A stretch of 46,739 nt of DNA from Paraphysomonas bandaiensis (Eukaryota > Chrysophyceae), in NCBI GenBank assembly GCA_965644295.1, contig CBFFRP010000661.1, positions 1 to 46,739 of the forward strand. Direction: 5' to 3'. The translations under genes were made by a program, and so were the position numbers. The first letter of the stretch is position 1, and every line of letters starts with the position of its first letter. Positions 19,346 to 29,390 of this stretch are shown here, piece after piece. Under the pieces are notes generated by a model, which saw nothing but the letters and a program-made list of their open reading frames with translations, was not told where the DNA came from and searched no databases.

Positions 19346-20692
19346 TGCAATGGAACTCAGGTTGGGACCTGAGAGCCAAACTCTAAATAAGCTAAAACTC
19401 GCTTTAAGAGAGAGAATGTTGCTTATTATTAACCTATACTACTTCTGCAGTACTAAATGCTTCTCGGCACCCCAAGAAACTAAAGCACAACTCACCAGCT
19501 ATGCAGTTCAGTACTAAACAGAAAAAGTGACGAGCTACAACAACCAACAAAGAGAGAACAAGCTTAACTAAAAAGAATGACGATGCGCTTGGGCGTTGAC
19601 AGCCACACAGTGACTAAATCCAAATTTTCTGCGAAGGAGTGACGATATTTATGAATATTCTTGGAGAATTCTTCTTCTTCATACTCTACACATTAATGTA
19701 TGGACTCTGCCGTATACACTCTCAACTGCTGCTCATCTAAACGATAATGGGCACTCGACCAATCAGCATTGAGAATAGGGAAAGCATTGGTTCAGTATTC
19801 GCTTCCTGTATTTATACAGTGTAGGGTACAGTATACTGGTACTGTATACCTACGAGTGATATAGACGCATACATACAATAGAGGAATACTGCAAATACAT
19901 CATATACAGTATATACGGTATACAGTGCGGTTGCTGAGAGGAGATGCAGCTCGCTCCTAACTGCCATCTTAATGTGATTGCAGCACACATACCGAACATA
20001 CTTGTAAGCGAGCAGATTATCGTGAAAATTGAACAATATGTCCAGAGATGCATTACCATTGTACTCGCTAACGACCACTGCTTCTTCAATTGCCGATATA
20101 GAGTACGAGGCGATATAGTATATTGACTGTGCAGCATCAGTACGAGGGTCCACACAGTGTGATGATCGAATGGAAGGTACCGTAAAATCATGTAATCAGT
20201 ACGTACAGTCATGACAGGTGATATACAGGTCCTTCTTCCAGACAGAGGCGGTCTATGGCAACCCTTAGCCACCAGTAATTGGAAATGGATATATGAACCA
20301 CACAGAGGCATATAATAACGGTAAAGAAGCCGCAGACACATCCACTGATTGCAGGAAAAGCACGTGTACACTGTTTACGTACTATAGGTGATTGTAGAAG
20401 CTACATATGTGCATTTACAGGCCACTGGTTGAATATAGAGCCATGTACACATATATACCATATATTAGGGTAAGGATACAACATATATATATATTCTGTA
20501 GAAGGGTCACAACCTATACATATATGTGTGGGTGAAAGAGAGAAACTAGGTTAGTATGTACGCATATATATGTATACATCCAAACTGTAATAATAATAAC
20601 TCTTCAAAAGAATTATATATCACAGCCCAGCATATAAAATAGAAGATAGTGCTGATGATTATAAACCTGCTTTAAACCTGCACAGGTTTACA
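19346..20692 (-). repeat. 3' LTR of element B
   Basis: 1347 bp, TGTAAACC at 20692 to GCATTGCA-type end at 19346 (minus strand). It differs from the other LTR at about five positions outside the transposon insertion. AAACCT and AGGTTT form a stem at the LTR tip. Open frames here are incidental and repeat in the other LTR. It keeps the uninterrupted TGTACA target of the DNA transposon. Confidence 0.92.
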
Positions 20693-20721
20693 CTACCCTC
20701 TCTCTCCTTCTCCTCCTTTCC
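20693..20721 (-). promoter_or_regulatory. Polypurine tract of element B
   Basis: On the minus strand a run of about 28 purine-rich bases (GGAAAGGAGGAGAAGGAGAG then AGAGGGTAG) lies between the pol stop (TAG, 20725-20727) and the LTR start at 20692. Confidence 0.75.
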
Positions 20722-20724
20722 CGT

Positions 20725-21290
20725 CTACTCCTGGGTTGGGCCATCCACAGCGAGGATTTCGGGGTGGTGCTTGGTGATCGTATCATCCACGAGAATCATG
20801 CTGGATTCATCGAATTCCCATTGACGACCCCACGCATAAACCATGTAATTATCAAAGCCATATAATTGCTTGTTGAGGTCAAATCGAACGGTAATTTTCT
20901 TGCGACTCCCGCCCTTGTGGTACCAACGGAGGTAGGTAAAAGGAACAACATAGCTGGAAGTTTCCCAGTCTGGAAGCTGTAGGGATTCATAGAAAAGGTC
21001 CCCAAAGAATCTCAAATCCACATATACTGTATCTCCCGGTGATACTGAGGTAATGTTTTCCTTGCGCTTGTCGCGTATGAATCTTGTGGCCATATCCGTG
21101 TCCAAGGATAGGTGAAAAAGGAAAGGCTTACTCTGGCAGAAGTCATAGTACGCCTCACATAGGATATCAGGGGTATACGGAATATCAAGAACTTCTCCAT
21201 CAGCATACTTAACCTTGAAAGTCATCGAAGTCCTCTTTCTGCAGTCTCCCTTGTAGCCAAGAATCTTATCGACCATGAACTGCAGCATTG
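20725..21290 (-). CDS. Element B pol C-terminus: chromo-like domain plus unknown module
   Basis: About 185 codons in a frame different from the main pol. Begins near QFMVDKILGYKGD and continues into a chromo-like fold (MTFKVKYADGEVLDIPYTP, then CEAYYDFCQSKPFL). A second, beta-rich part follows (GDTVYVDLRFFGDLFYESL, YVVPFTYLRWYHKGG, DNYMVYAWGR) that I do not recognise. It ends TAG just before the polypurine tract. The same two-part region occurs without the frame break in element D (35320-35960), where the equivalent residues continue directly from the pol frame. Chromo-type domains in gypsy elements guide integration to marked chromatin. The frame break here is probably a small deletion of about 11 bases. 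Confidence 0.7.
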
Positions 21291-24200
21291 AAAGCCTCCT
21301 CTGCCGAACCATAGAATAGCTCAAGATCCTCAACCGAAAACTTTTTTATTGCTCCACTTATCAGATTCCTACAATCCACATCGTTTTTGTATTGATGGAC
21401 AACTTGCATTGGACCCTTATGACGACACGCCAGTTTAGGATGTGGTTTTGGACCAGCATCAAACAAGACAAAATCTCCTGGCGCATACATATTTTGGGGC
21501 ATAAGTCTCGCTTGACTCGCTCTTTCTTCAACCAACTGATCTTGAAATTTCTTCGAAGCCTCTCGGAGCACTGTTAGATTCTCATTTAGCTGTTTTAGCA
21601 GCATGTGGGACGGTTCACCCTCACAATCTTTCAAAAGATCCTTATATACCGCGTCCACGGATCCAAATACAAGCTCAAACGGCGTAAATCCAGTCTCTGA
21701 GGACACATGATCATTGAGAATGTATTGTACGGAAGGAATCTTTGTAACATCATCGAAGATATCTTGGATCCTTGTGTCAAATACTAGTGCTCGCAAATGC
21801 CGCACCACTTCCTTTATTGGCCTCTCTGTACCGTTAGCATGTTTATCTGCAATGCTAAACACATGGCGCATTCCCATGAGCTGAACTAACTCTGCGAATA
21901 ACTTCGAGGTAAGGTCAGTACCCAAATCTGAGATAATCATGTCAGTATGTCCAAAATTGCTCCAATATATCCACACAGAAGCAGCTAAATTTTTCGCTGT
22001 AACGCCTATTATCGCTCTGAGAAATGCATGTTTGCTGAACAAATTAACAATGACCAGGATATGTGATTCACCGTTCTTCCCTGCTGGTGTTATCTTCACA
22101 GCATCTATTCCAATGACACTTCTCGCATGTGGGGGTTTCAGTGTTCTAGGGATCTTAATTAAACGGTTTTTACGCTCTCTCCGTGTTTTCTCACAGCACG
22201 CACACGAACTCACAAAGTCTGCTATTTCTTTATATGGAATCTGATGCCCAGGACACAGTTTATTCAGCCGATTCCACATCTCTTTAGCTCCCCAGTGGCC
22301 TGATTGGGCATTATGTACTTCCTCCATAAGTTCCTGGGCCCTTAATCTAGATACAGGCTCAGGGGCTGTCTCTGATATATCAGTTAGGTCGAATACGTTC
22401 ATGAGGGCGTGGAATGTCCAATCATCATCACTATCCTCTTCACCCATTGTTCTATCATGATCCGAATCATCCATGGAGATCATAAATAAACGCGATAGGG
22501 CGTCGGCCACAGTATTTTCTCTTCCACTGATATGTTGTACAACAAAATCAAACGATTGTAGATAAACTCTCCATCTGACTATTTTCGGCACTTCTGACGC
22601 CTCCATCCATCTTAGATTGTTATGGTCTGTCTGGACGATGAAGTGTTTCCCAATCAGGTAATACGCAAAATGTCTCACCGCATAAAAGATGGCATATCCT
22701 TCTTGCTCAATTGTTGACCATCTCATAGCTTCAGGTGAAAATTTCTTTGAACACATGGCTATAACTTGGTATAAAACTTCACCATTTTCGAGGCGTTTTA
22801 CTTGGAATAGGACTGCTCCAATACCGAACTCACTAGCATCCGTACGCAAGAACCACTCCAATTCGTAGTCTGGGTAAAAGACTGAACAAGCCTCTTGAAG
22901 TCCAGTTTTATAGTCCTCCCATTCCTGCCTATAATCTATTTTCCACGTGGTTTCGTCCCAATTAAAATCTTGCTTTGTAAGGTCCGTCAAATGCTTCACC
23001 TTGTCCTTGTAGTTCTCAACAAATGGCGCAAAGAACACACCCATACCCAGCATTGACCTCACCTTTTTCTGACGATTCCCACTCTCCGGAAAAGGAATTT
23101 TCAAAATAGCTTCCTTCCTATCATTGGTCAACTCATACGAATGATGTCTGCAATTGTAACCAAAAAAATGAACTTCTCTTTTCCCTAACCATGTCTTAGC
23201 AAATTTCAATACAACGCTGTGTTCAATGCAACGATCAAGGAACAAGTCGAGCTTCCTATACGCATCATCATAATCCTTTGCCAGTATTAAAACGTTGTCG
23301 AACAGACATATAGCCCAGTCAAAATCACCAAATAATTCCATAATAGTTTGTTGAAGCTTTCCACTGCCCGGTCCTATACCCTCAGGAACATATAACGGCT
23401 GGAATTGACCCCATGGGGTCTGAATCGATAGTTTGGCCGAGGTTTGCTCAGTCACGGGTATCTGGTGGAATGCGTTCGTTAGATCAATGTCTAGGAAGAT
23501 TTCATACTCAATAATACGATCCAGCTGATGACGCACATTCGGAATATAGTAATGTGGGATCTCCATATATTTATTGATGATTCGATAGTCACCACATAGT
23601 CTGATAAACGGCTTAGTCGCCTTAGGGGCCACTGTGAGACATGAAGCCCAGGGTGATGAACTTTTTACGTAAATATACCCTCTCAGACGCATAAACTCTT
23701 GTTCAGTAGCCTCATAGAGCCTAGGATTGATAGGTCGTGCCTTTGGTTTCAGTCGGTGGGGTAGATCCTCTCTAAATTTTATATCCAATGGCTCGATCCC
23801 CTTCATACCGGTCCACTTCTCCGGTACAAAAGCATTCACGCCTTTCCCACGTAGAAGTTCTTCAACTTTAGTGGATTTTCGAAATTCAGGGTCAATATGG
23901 TCCTCGAACATACTTATAAACTCACTGATTGCATCTTCTCGCGATTTACCCAGAAATAGTGACACATCCCCAAAACTCGTAGGCAGAGGGTTATCCTTTT
24001 CTTCAGAAGCTTCTTCTGCTGATGAAAAACTCCACGGCTGTAGGTATTGTTCGACGTCTGACACATGCAAAGTCTGCAACTCTGGTAAATGCATATTCTC
24101 GGTCCTAACTGCCTCAACTTCTGATTTAAAGAACTGCCATAGTTCTCCAAGAATCGCCGGCATACCTATGATGACTTCGTTTTGTAGCATCTCAAGGACA

Positions 24201-24553
24201 ACGAAATCTCCGGAGTATATAATATCTTGCTGTTCACTCGATATCTTCATGTCTAATTGGATTGTTGTATCACTTTCAAGTCTTGTCTTGTTGTCAGCCA
24301 GCCCGATCTTCAAATTCTTTTTAATAATTCTCTTGTTCTCTAGTTGTTCTCTTATTTTTGTGAAAATTCTCTTACTGATGTAGTTCGCACACAGGGCTCC
24401 AGTGTCGAACAAAACTCTAATCTTATCTGACATTACAACATTATTATCAAAATTGCTGCTTAACAGCTGTCCATTAAAATGCACCATGTCCGGGGTAGCT
24501 TGAAATTTTCTCACCAAATCCCCCACAATGGCACATAACTCATGTGGAGGCAT
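21266..24553 (-). CDS. Element B pol: protease, RT, RNase H, integrase
   Basis: 1095 codons from the ATG at 24553; the frame is open back to the UGA at 24623-24625. Aspartic protease VLFDTGALCANYI (Asp near 50). The RT has LDIDLTNAFHQ (about 353) and CLFDNVLILA (Phe418-Asp419-Asn420), with Asn in place of the second Asp of the usual YxDD. RNase H has FLRTDASEFGIGA, EQEGYAIFYA, QTDHNNLRW and VADALSR. The integrase has a CxxC finger (CACC) with upstream His residues, and D,D,E in IGIDAVKI, IISDLGTD and ANGTERPIKEV. The frame ends after FSVEDLELFYGSAEEAFNAAV at TAA 21266-21268, where a frame change separates it from the chromo-like end. This order (RH before IN) is Ty3/gypsy. No internal stops are present. 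Confidence 0.9.
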   Translation of the reverse strand: MPPHELCAIVGDLVRKFQATPDMVHFNGQLLSSNFDNNVVMSDKIRVLFDTGALCANYISKRIFTKIREQLENKRIIKKNLKIGLADNKTRLESDTTIQLDMKISSEQQDIIYSGDFVVLEMLQNEVIIGMPAILGELWQFFKSEVEAVRTENMHLPELQTLHVSDVEQYLQPWSFSSAEEASEEKDNPLPTSFGDVSLFLGKSREDAISEFISMFEDHIDPEFRKSTKVEELLRGKGVNAFVPEKWTGMKGIEPLDIKFREDLPHRLKPKARPINPRLYEATEQEFMRLRGYIYVKSSSPWASCLTVAPKATKPFIRLCGDYRIINKYMEIPHYYIPNVRHQLDRIIEYEIFLDIDLTNAFHQIPVTEQTSAKLSIQTPWGQFQPLYVPEGIGPGSGKLQQTIMELFGDFDWAICLFDNVLILAKDYDDAYRKLDLFLDRCIEHSVVLKFAKTWLGKREVHFFGYNCRHHSYELTNDRKEAILKIPFPESGNRQKKVRSMLGMGVFFAPFVENYKDKVKHLTDLTKQDFNWDETTWKIDYRQEWEDYKTGLQEACSVFYPDYELEWFLRTDASEFGIGAVLFQVKRLENGEVLYQVIAMCSKKFSPEAMRWSTIEQEGYAIFYAVRHFAYYLIGKHFIVQTDHNNLRWMEASEVPKIVRWRVYLQSFDFVVQHISGRENTVADALSRLFMISMDDSDHDRTMGEEDSDDDWTFHALMNVFDLTDISETAPEPVSRLRAQELMEEVHNAQSGHWGAKEMWNRLNKLCPGHQIPYKEIADFVSSCACCEKTRRERKNRLIKIPRTLKPPHARSVIGIDAVKITPAGKNGESHILVIVNLFSKHAFLRAIIGVTAKNLAASVWIYWSNFGHTDMIISDLGTDLTSKLFAELVQLMGMRHVFSIADKHANGTERPIKEVVRHLRALVFDTRIQDIFDDVTKIPSVQYILNDHVSSETGFTPFELVFGSVDAVYKDLLKDCEGEPSHMLLKQLNENLTVLREASKKFQDQLVEERASQARLMPQNMYAPGDFVLFDAGPKPHPKLACRHKGPMQVVHQYKNDVDCRNLISGAIKKFSVEDLELFYGSAEEAFNAAVHGR

Positions 24554-24589
24554 CTTCGACTCATCAGGGTTCGCAAGTATGTTTTCATT

Positions 24590-24653
24590 ATCCTGGTGAG
24601 TGCCGGAGACGCCTCCTACCAGTCAGGCTCTGGTCTGGTCCCGCTTCAGGACC
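24590..24653 (-). promoter_or_regulatory. Candidate UGA readthrough site between gag and pol, element B
   Basis: On the minus strand gag ends UGA and is followed directly by CUG; pol continues in the same frame. A stem-loop starts at the first base after the stop (CTGGT 24618-24622 with ACCAG 24593-24597, with an inner GGAG/CTCC stem). Another stem lies just before it (GGTCC and GGACC, 24637-24653). A stop followed by CUN with a structure behind it is a known readthrough context in retroviral and alphaviral RNAs. Element A has the same arrangement. Confidence 0.55.
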
Positions 24654-25066
24654 TTGGGGTATCCTTCTCTCTCAATCGTTGCCAACTTCTTCATTAACCA
24701 TTGCCTGGTCTCTTTAGCTGATGCCTCATTATGACCTTTCGCATTTCTGCATTCACTGCCCTTGAAGCAATTACCGTAGACTGCAAAATTGATACATCCC
24801 CTGGTGATCATCTTGTCTCCTGGTATAGCCAATAGACGCATCTCAGTCTCATCATGTGACGAACAAGGTTGCAAATCATCCATTTTCCTTTTAAGATCAC
24901 CTTTATCAAGAGTGCGCTCGCCCTCCAAAATATTGAGTCTAGATTCAAGTGCGGCAGATCTATCCGCTGGTAAGTCCATTTTCACAACCAAAGGCTGTAA
25001 AAGAGTCTTTATAGTGTCTTCTTCGTCAATTTCTATTGTTAACAATATTTTCCGGCTTTTAACCCT
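24623..25066 (-). CDS. Element B gag remnant with CCCH zinc finger
   Basis: Open from the 5' LTR edge to UGA at 24623-24625. It contains a charged helical stretch (around SRLNILEGERTLDKGDLKRK) and then a finger with Cys-x8-Cys-x5-Cys-x5-His (CINFAVYGNC, FKGSEC, RNAKGH), matching in place the CCCH finger at the end of element A gag. The capsid seen in the related gags (about 350 residues) is absent, and only about 450 bases lie between LTR and stop. This looks like an internal deletion joining leader to the gag C-terminus. The true start codon is unclear. Confidence 0.65.
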   Translation of the reverse strand, partial: RVKSRKILLTIEIDEEDTIKTLLQPLVVKMDLPADRSAALESRLNILEGERTLDKGDLKRKMDDLQPCSSHDETEMRLLAIPGDKMITRGCINFAVYGNCFKGSECRNAKGHNEASAKETRQWLMKKLATIEREGYPKVLKRDQTRA

Positions 25067-25067
25067 A

Positions 25068-25077
25068 GTAAATTTAC
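25068..25077. other. Palindrome at the primer-binding position, element B
   Basis: GTAAATTTAC, a perfect 10-bp palindrome, fills the first ten bases after the 5' LTR (minus strand). Confidence 0.6.
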
Positions 25078-26783
25078 TGCAATGGAACTCAGGTTGGGAC
25101 CTGAGAGCCAAACTCTAAATAAGCTAAAACTCGCTTTAAGAGAGAGAATGTTGCTTATTATTAACTTATACTACTTCTGCAGTACTAAATGCTTCTCGGC
25201 ACCCCAAGAAACTAAAGCACAACTCACCAGCTATGCAGTTCAGTACTAAACAGAAAAGTGACGAGCTACAACAACCAACAAAGAGAGAACAAGCTTAACT
25301 AAAAAGAATGACGATGCGCTTGAGCGTTGACAGCCACACAGTGACTAAATCCAAATTTTCTGCGAAGGAGTGACGATATTTATGAATATTCTTGGAGAAT
25401 TCTTCTTCTTCATACTCTACACATTAATGTATGGACTCTGCCGTATACACTCTCAACTGCTGCTCATCTAAACGATAATGGGCACTCGACCAATCAGCAT
25501 TGAGAATAGGGAAAGCATTGGTTCAGTATTCGCTTCCTGTATTTATACAGTGTAGGGTACAGTATACTGATACTGTATACCTACGAGTGATATAGACGCA
25601 TACATACAATAGAGGAATACTGCAAATACATCATATACAGTATATACGGTATACAGTGCGGTTGCTGAGAGGAGATGCAGCTCGCTCCTAACTGCCATCT
25701 TAATGTGATTGCAGCACACATACCGAACATACTTGTAAGCGAGCAGATTATCGTGAAAATTGAACAATATGTCCAGAGATGCATTACCATTGTACTCGCT
25801 AACGACCACTGCTTCTTCAATTGCCGATATAGAGTACGAGGCGATATAGTATATTGACTGTGCAGCATCAGTACGAGGGTCCACACAGTGTGATGATCGA
25901 ATGGAAGGTACCGTAAAATCATGTAATCAGTACGTACAGTCATGACAGGTGATATACAGGTCCTTCTTCCAGACAGAGGCGGTCTATGGCAACCCTTAGC
26001 CACCAGTAATTGGAAATGGATATATGAACCACACAGAGGCATATAATAACGGTAAAGAAGCCGCAGACACATCCACTGATTGCAGGCAAAGCACGTGTAC
26101 AGGGGGGATTCGAAATAAACAACAGATTTCAGTTTTTTTTTCAAAAATACTTTTTTTTACTTTTTTCTTATTTTTTTATGATTTTGATAGTGAAGTGATC
26201 ATGATGCCTCCCTCTTAAGACAAGCATCACACACACATCATCCACACCCCTCATACGATGCTCTCACCCCCACAATAACAACACACGAGATCAGCGTAAG
26301 TTCATGTGACCATATGCATATCTCATAACCCTATATTAGGCCTAACAAGAGGGAAGAGAGAGCACTCATATCCATCGGATGAGAATCACAGAGATGAGCA
26401 CACAGCAAGAGGAAGGAGGGACGAGACTCCTCTCTGAGCCCTCGGGGACTGAGGAACAGCGATCAGAGTAATTTATTCGATCTGGAGAGGGGCCGAAAGG
26501 CTCTGTGCAGTCAGCATATTCAGACTGCTTCGACGGTCTCTGTTCACACCAGCACAGAGCAGCACACACACGCAGCTGATATGACTGCGAATGAGATCTG
26601 CCATCAGATATCTGTCTATTCATGTATTGGGTATCCCTCTAATTGCGTTTTGGCGTGAGTTTGATATCATCGGAGGTGCTATGTCGAGGTAACGGCGTTG
26701 CATAGATTTTGACTATGCCTTGTAATATACGTTGAATACAGATGTAATATCACTCCTGTTTCAAGAACCATTGTGTCAACCAC

Positions 26784-27070
26784 ATGAAAACGAACTGTGG
26801 AGGGGTGGGTGGAAGTTGGTATACTGAATACGCTCTCAAGGCGAGGGAGAACAAGTTACCTCCAGGATTAATGGAAGTGGTAGGAACTGCGCATCTCATG
26901 CCTTCGCTCTGGGTCTGTGACAACAGAGACCACAGTACTTGTCAATGAGTGACAGCAAGCTAACCAGTTGGTCCCGGAGTCAATATCTTGGTCTTGTATT
27001 GTCCGCTTTTGCCTCAACAGTGAAGTTATTGACACTCATAGGCACCATATCCAAAGAGTGGGAGGTGTGA
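26784..27070 (+). pseudogene. Coding-like segments inside the DNA transposon (front part)
   Basis: Two short frames overlap by ATGA. 26784-26948 encodes 54 residues, including SWYTEYALKARENKLPPGLM and HLMPSLWVCDNRDHSTC. 26945-27070 encodes 41 residues, including SQYLGLVLSAFASTVKLL and IGTISKEWEV. Composition looks protein-coding, and a one-base frame change would join them. Upstream of the first ATG the frame is Cys/His-rich (CFKNHCVNH). I do not recognise the family. They may be remnants of a transposase gene. Confidence 0.35.
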
Positions 27071-27331
27071 GACCCCGACACATTGTAGTAAGTATAAAGG
27101 CTCAGTGCTGTCAGTCTGTCAATTCGTTGAGCTGTATCAGAGTGGGCTGCTGCTCACACAGCAAAGAACGTCGCACCGTTCACCTCTATTTTTTGATATG
27201 ACACTGAAGTTTTACCTCTATATAAAATGATAGCGGTGATAAAGGTATATTTGCTCTGTAGCAGCGACGGTACAAGTGCTAGTGAAATTGTACCGCAGGA
27301 GTGAGATTGGTGCTTTGGTGGAGGACCCTAA

Positions 27332-27584
27332 TATCAGCTAGGTTGTACAGTTCACTCATACAACGGCAGAGGGATGTATGAGGTTCAGGTCGATAACGAC
27401 GGCAATATTCGAGCAATCCTGCAGTACCTGTTGCGATATGAAGGTGGTATAATATATACATAATAATACGTATTGTTATTCCTCATTTATTTCTATACAA
27501 TCAGGAGTTGACAGACATTGGTGCAGCATATTCTGCATCTATTCTTACTGGAAAACGTGGCAGAAGTTTGGATTTTTGTCGATT
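27332..27584 (+). pseudogene. Candidate exons inside the DNA transposon (rear part)
   Basis: 27332-27463 contains a 43-codon frame with VHSYNGRGMYEVQVDNDG and IRAILQYLLRYEGG. 27505-27584 is flanked by a good acceptor (TATACAATCAG) and donor (GTAAGT) and can encode ELTDIGAAYSASILTG plus KRGRSLDFCR. Further acceptor/donor pairs lie near 27806 and 28018-28086. This fits an intron-containing gene, perhaps a transposase, but the exon chain cannot be settled from sequence alone. Confidence 0.3.
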
Positions 27585-28863
27585 GTAAGTACATTTAATT
27601 AATCAATAACATTTGTATTATATAGCACTATATAGAACACATATTATGTATAATGTAACCGTTTCATTTAACATTTTTTGGTCTGCAAGTGATATAATTT
27701 TTATTATTTTTCATTGCAAACATGTTCTCTTCACATCTACTACACTAATTATTGCAATACGTATCATAAATTCAACTTAAATCGACTTTTTCAAAATTTC
27801 AACAGGTTTGGCGGTTACATCGACTTATGACCATCTAATCGTTTTTCATTTATGAGGAATTGCTACCAGAAGGTGAAATAGAGTCCAGTAGTGGTAGTGG
27901 GATTAGTACCAGAAGAAGAAATTGCAAGGGGGCACTATAAAGGTCTGTGTGATGCTTGTATCTATATATCCGCCTGTGGATATATCATATATTTGACCTA
28001 ATTTTTGGTGATATGTAGAAATCGGAGAAAATTCAAATAAGCAACGGGAAGTCGGATCAAGATAGCTTTTTTGACTCTTTACACAGGTGCAATATCATTT
28101 TTATCATTTTCATTCAATTTTCTTGAAATATTTTTATATCGGGAATACACATATATGATGTTTGTTTAGTTGTACTTATACACCTAATTACGTGGCATGT
28201 TTCGAAAAATATAAATATTACTGTAGAATAGTCACTGCTATGTCATTGTGTTTCCTTTGCGCTATAGATGACGTTCTAATTCGTTTATTTCGTGCAGATA
28301 TGCTATTTTCAAAATTGTGTCTATTTCACTATTCGATATATATTTGGTAAAAATCATGATTTTTTTTGGTAATTTGTGTGTAACTGTACAAGTAAATTAG
28401 AATAAGCAACGCCCATGTATTTCAAGATAGCATTTTATATAAGTGTTCATATGAATTAATCTAGAGCATCTAGCTAGCTAACTAGCTTAACTTAGCATAG
28501 CATTCATCAGACAGTTGTTTATTTCGAATCCCCCCTGTACACTGTTTACGTACTATAGGTGATTGTAGAAGCTACATATGTGCATTTACAGGCCACTGGT
28601 TGAATATAGAGCCATGTACACATATATACCATATATTAGGGTAAGGATACAACATATATATATATTCTGTAGAAGGGTCACAACCTATACATATATGTGT
28701 GGGTGAAAGAGAGAAACTAGGTTAGTATGTACGCATATATATGTATACATCCAAACTGTAATAATAATAACTCTTCAAAAGAATTATATATCACAGCCCA
28801 GCATATAAAATAGAAGATAGTGCTGATGATTATAAACCTGCTTTAAACCTGCACAGGTTTACA

Positions 28864-29210
28864 CGAATCAGCAAATTTCAACAAGTCTTTGGTCGAAGGT
28901 ATCGCGGAACGATCGTTGAAGGAATTGAAGGAAGTATAGTTACACAAGTATAACCTGCCTTCATCATTGACACAATATATATTATCAAAGTACCACTTCG
29001 AGGTACAGTAGGCACTCAGAAAACGTTGTCCCAGTACCAGCAATAATTTAGCTTGTACTTCCCGCACACAGCTACACGACACTCAAACGATCGGCACTTA
29101 TCAAGAAAATACTGCTTCGGCTGCTATGCATTCTTCTTTTTATCACCTCTTTCATACAATCGATCATAGTGTCCTGCGCGTCGTCCAAGAATGTACCATT
29201 CAACGCATGG
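28864..29210 (-). pseudogene. Decayed coding fragment next to element B
   Basis: On the minus strand about 115 codons look coding in two frames. VLYLPCVEWYILGRRAGHYD and RLYERGDKKKN run up to a stop; QYFLDKCRSFECRVAVCGKY follows. Then, after a frame change, KWYFDNIYCVNDEGRLYLC and STKDLLKFADS reach the LTR edge at 28863. Element B appears to have cut it. I do not recognise the protein; the Cys/Tyr/Trp content is high. Confidence 0.35.
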
Positions 29211-29390
29211 TAAATACAGTACACCCCTCACAAGCGCAACAACATATAATATATATGACACATACGACGCAACAGCATGCCTGGTAGGCTGTTTTCAGAA
29301 GACATTTCAGTTATTATTGTGATATAATATATATTTTAATCAATAAAATATATTATATATACACAATACACGAATAACAATACACACTTC
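29211..29390. repeat. AT-rich spacer with a near-perfect inverted repeat
   Basis: No gene. 29319-29362 is an AT inverted repeat (GATATAATATATATTTT and AAAATATATTATATATAC around a short AATCAAT loop) directly before the 50-bp array. Confidence 0.6.

Larger units (their letters stand above)
26102..28535. mobile_element. 2434-bp DNA transposon with 22-bp terminal inverted repeats
   Basis: Both ends read GGGGGGATTCGAAATAAAC inward and match for 22 bp. TGTACA is duplicated on the two sides (26096-26101, 28536-28541), while the 3' LTR of element B has the empty site with one TGTACA. This defines the insertion exactly: 6-bp target duplication and G-rich ends. I cannot assign a superfamily; a 6-bp duplication is uncommon among the best-known groups. 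The interior is AT-rich, without a long ORF, but has short coding-like segments near 26784-27584 that may be exons of a decayed or intron-containing gene. Confidence 0.88.
19346..28863 (-). mobile_element. Element B: Ty3/gypsy-like retrotransposon lacking most of gag
   Basis: Minus-strand element with LTRs at 25078-28863 (5', interrupted by a DNA transposon) and 19346-20692 (3'). Between them are a short gag remnant with a CCCH finger, an in-frame UGA, a long pol (protease, RT, RNase H, integrase) and a C-terminal chromo-like region in a shifted frame. A capsid region like that of element A is missing, so it would need gag in trans. No matching target duplication is evident at the two outer ends. 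Confidence 0.9.
25078..28863 (-). repeat. 5' LTR of element B, split by a DNA transposon
   Basis: Without 26102-28535 and one TGTACA copy this LTR is 1346 bp, matching the 1347-bp 3' LTR with about five differences. Near its end CTCAGGT (25088-25094) and ACCTGAG (25099-25105) form a 7-bp hairpin, ten bases before the LTR boundary. Confidence 0.92.

Noticed and set aside
19812-26144. Two 113-codon and two longer frames repeated at 19812-20371 and 25543-26144
   Set aside because: They lie within the two LTRs of element B and are repeated because the LTRs are; no domain or coding character is apparent.
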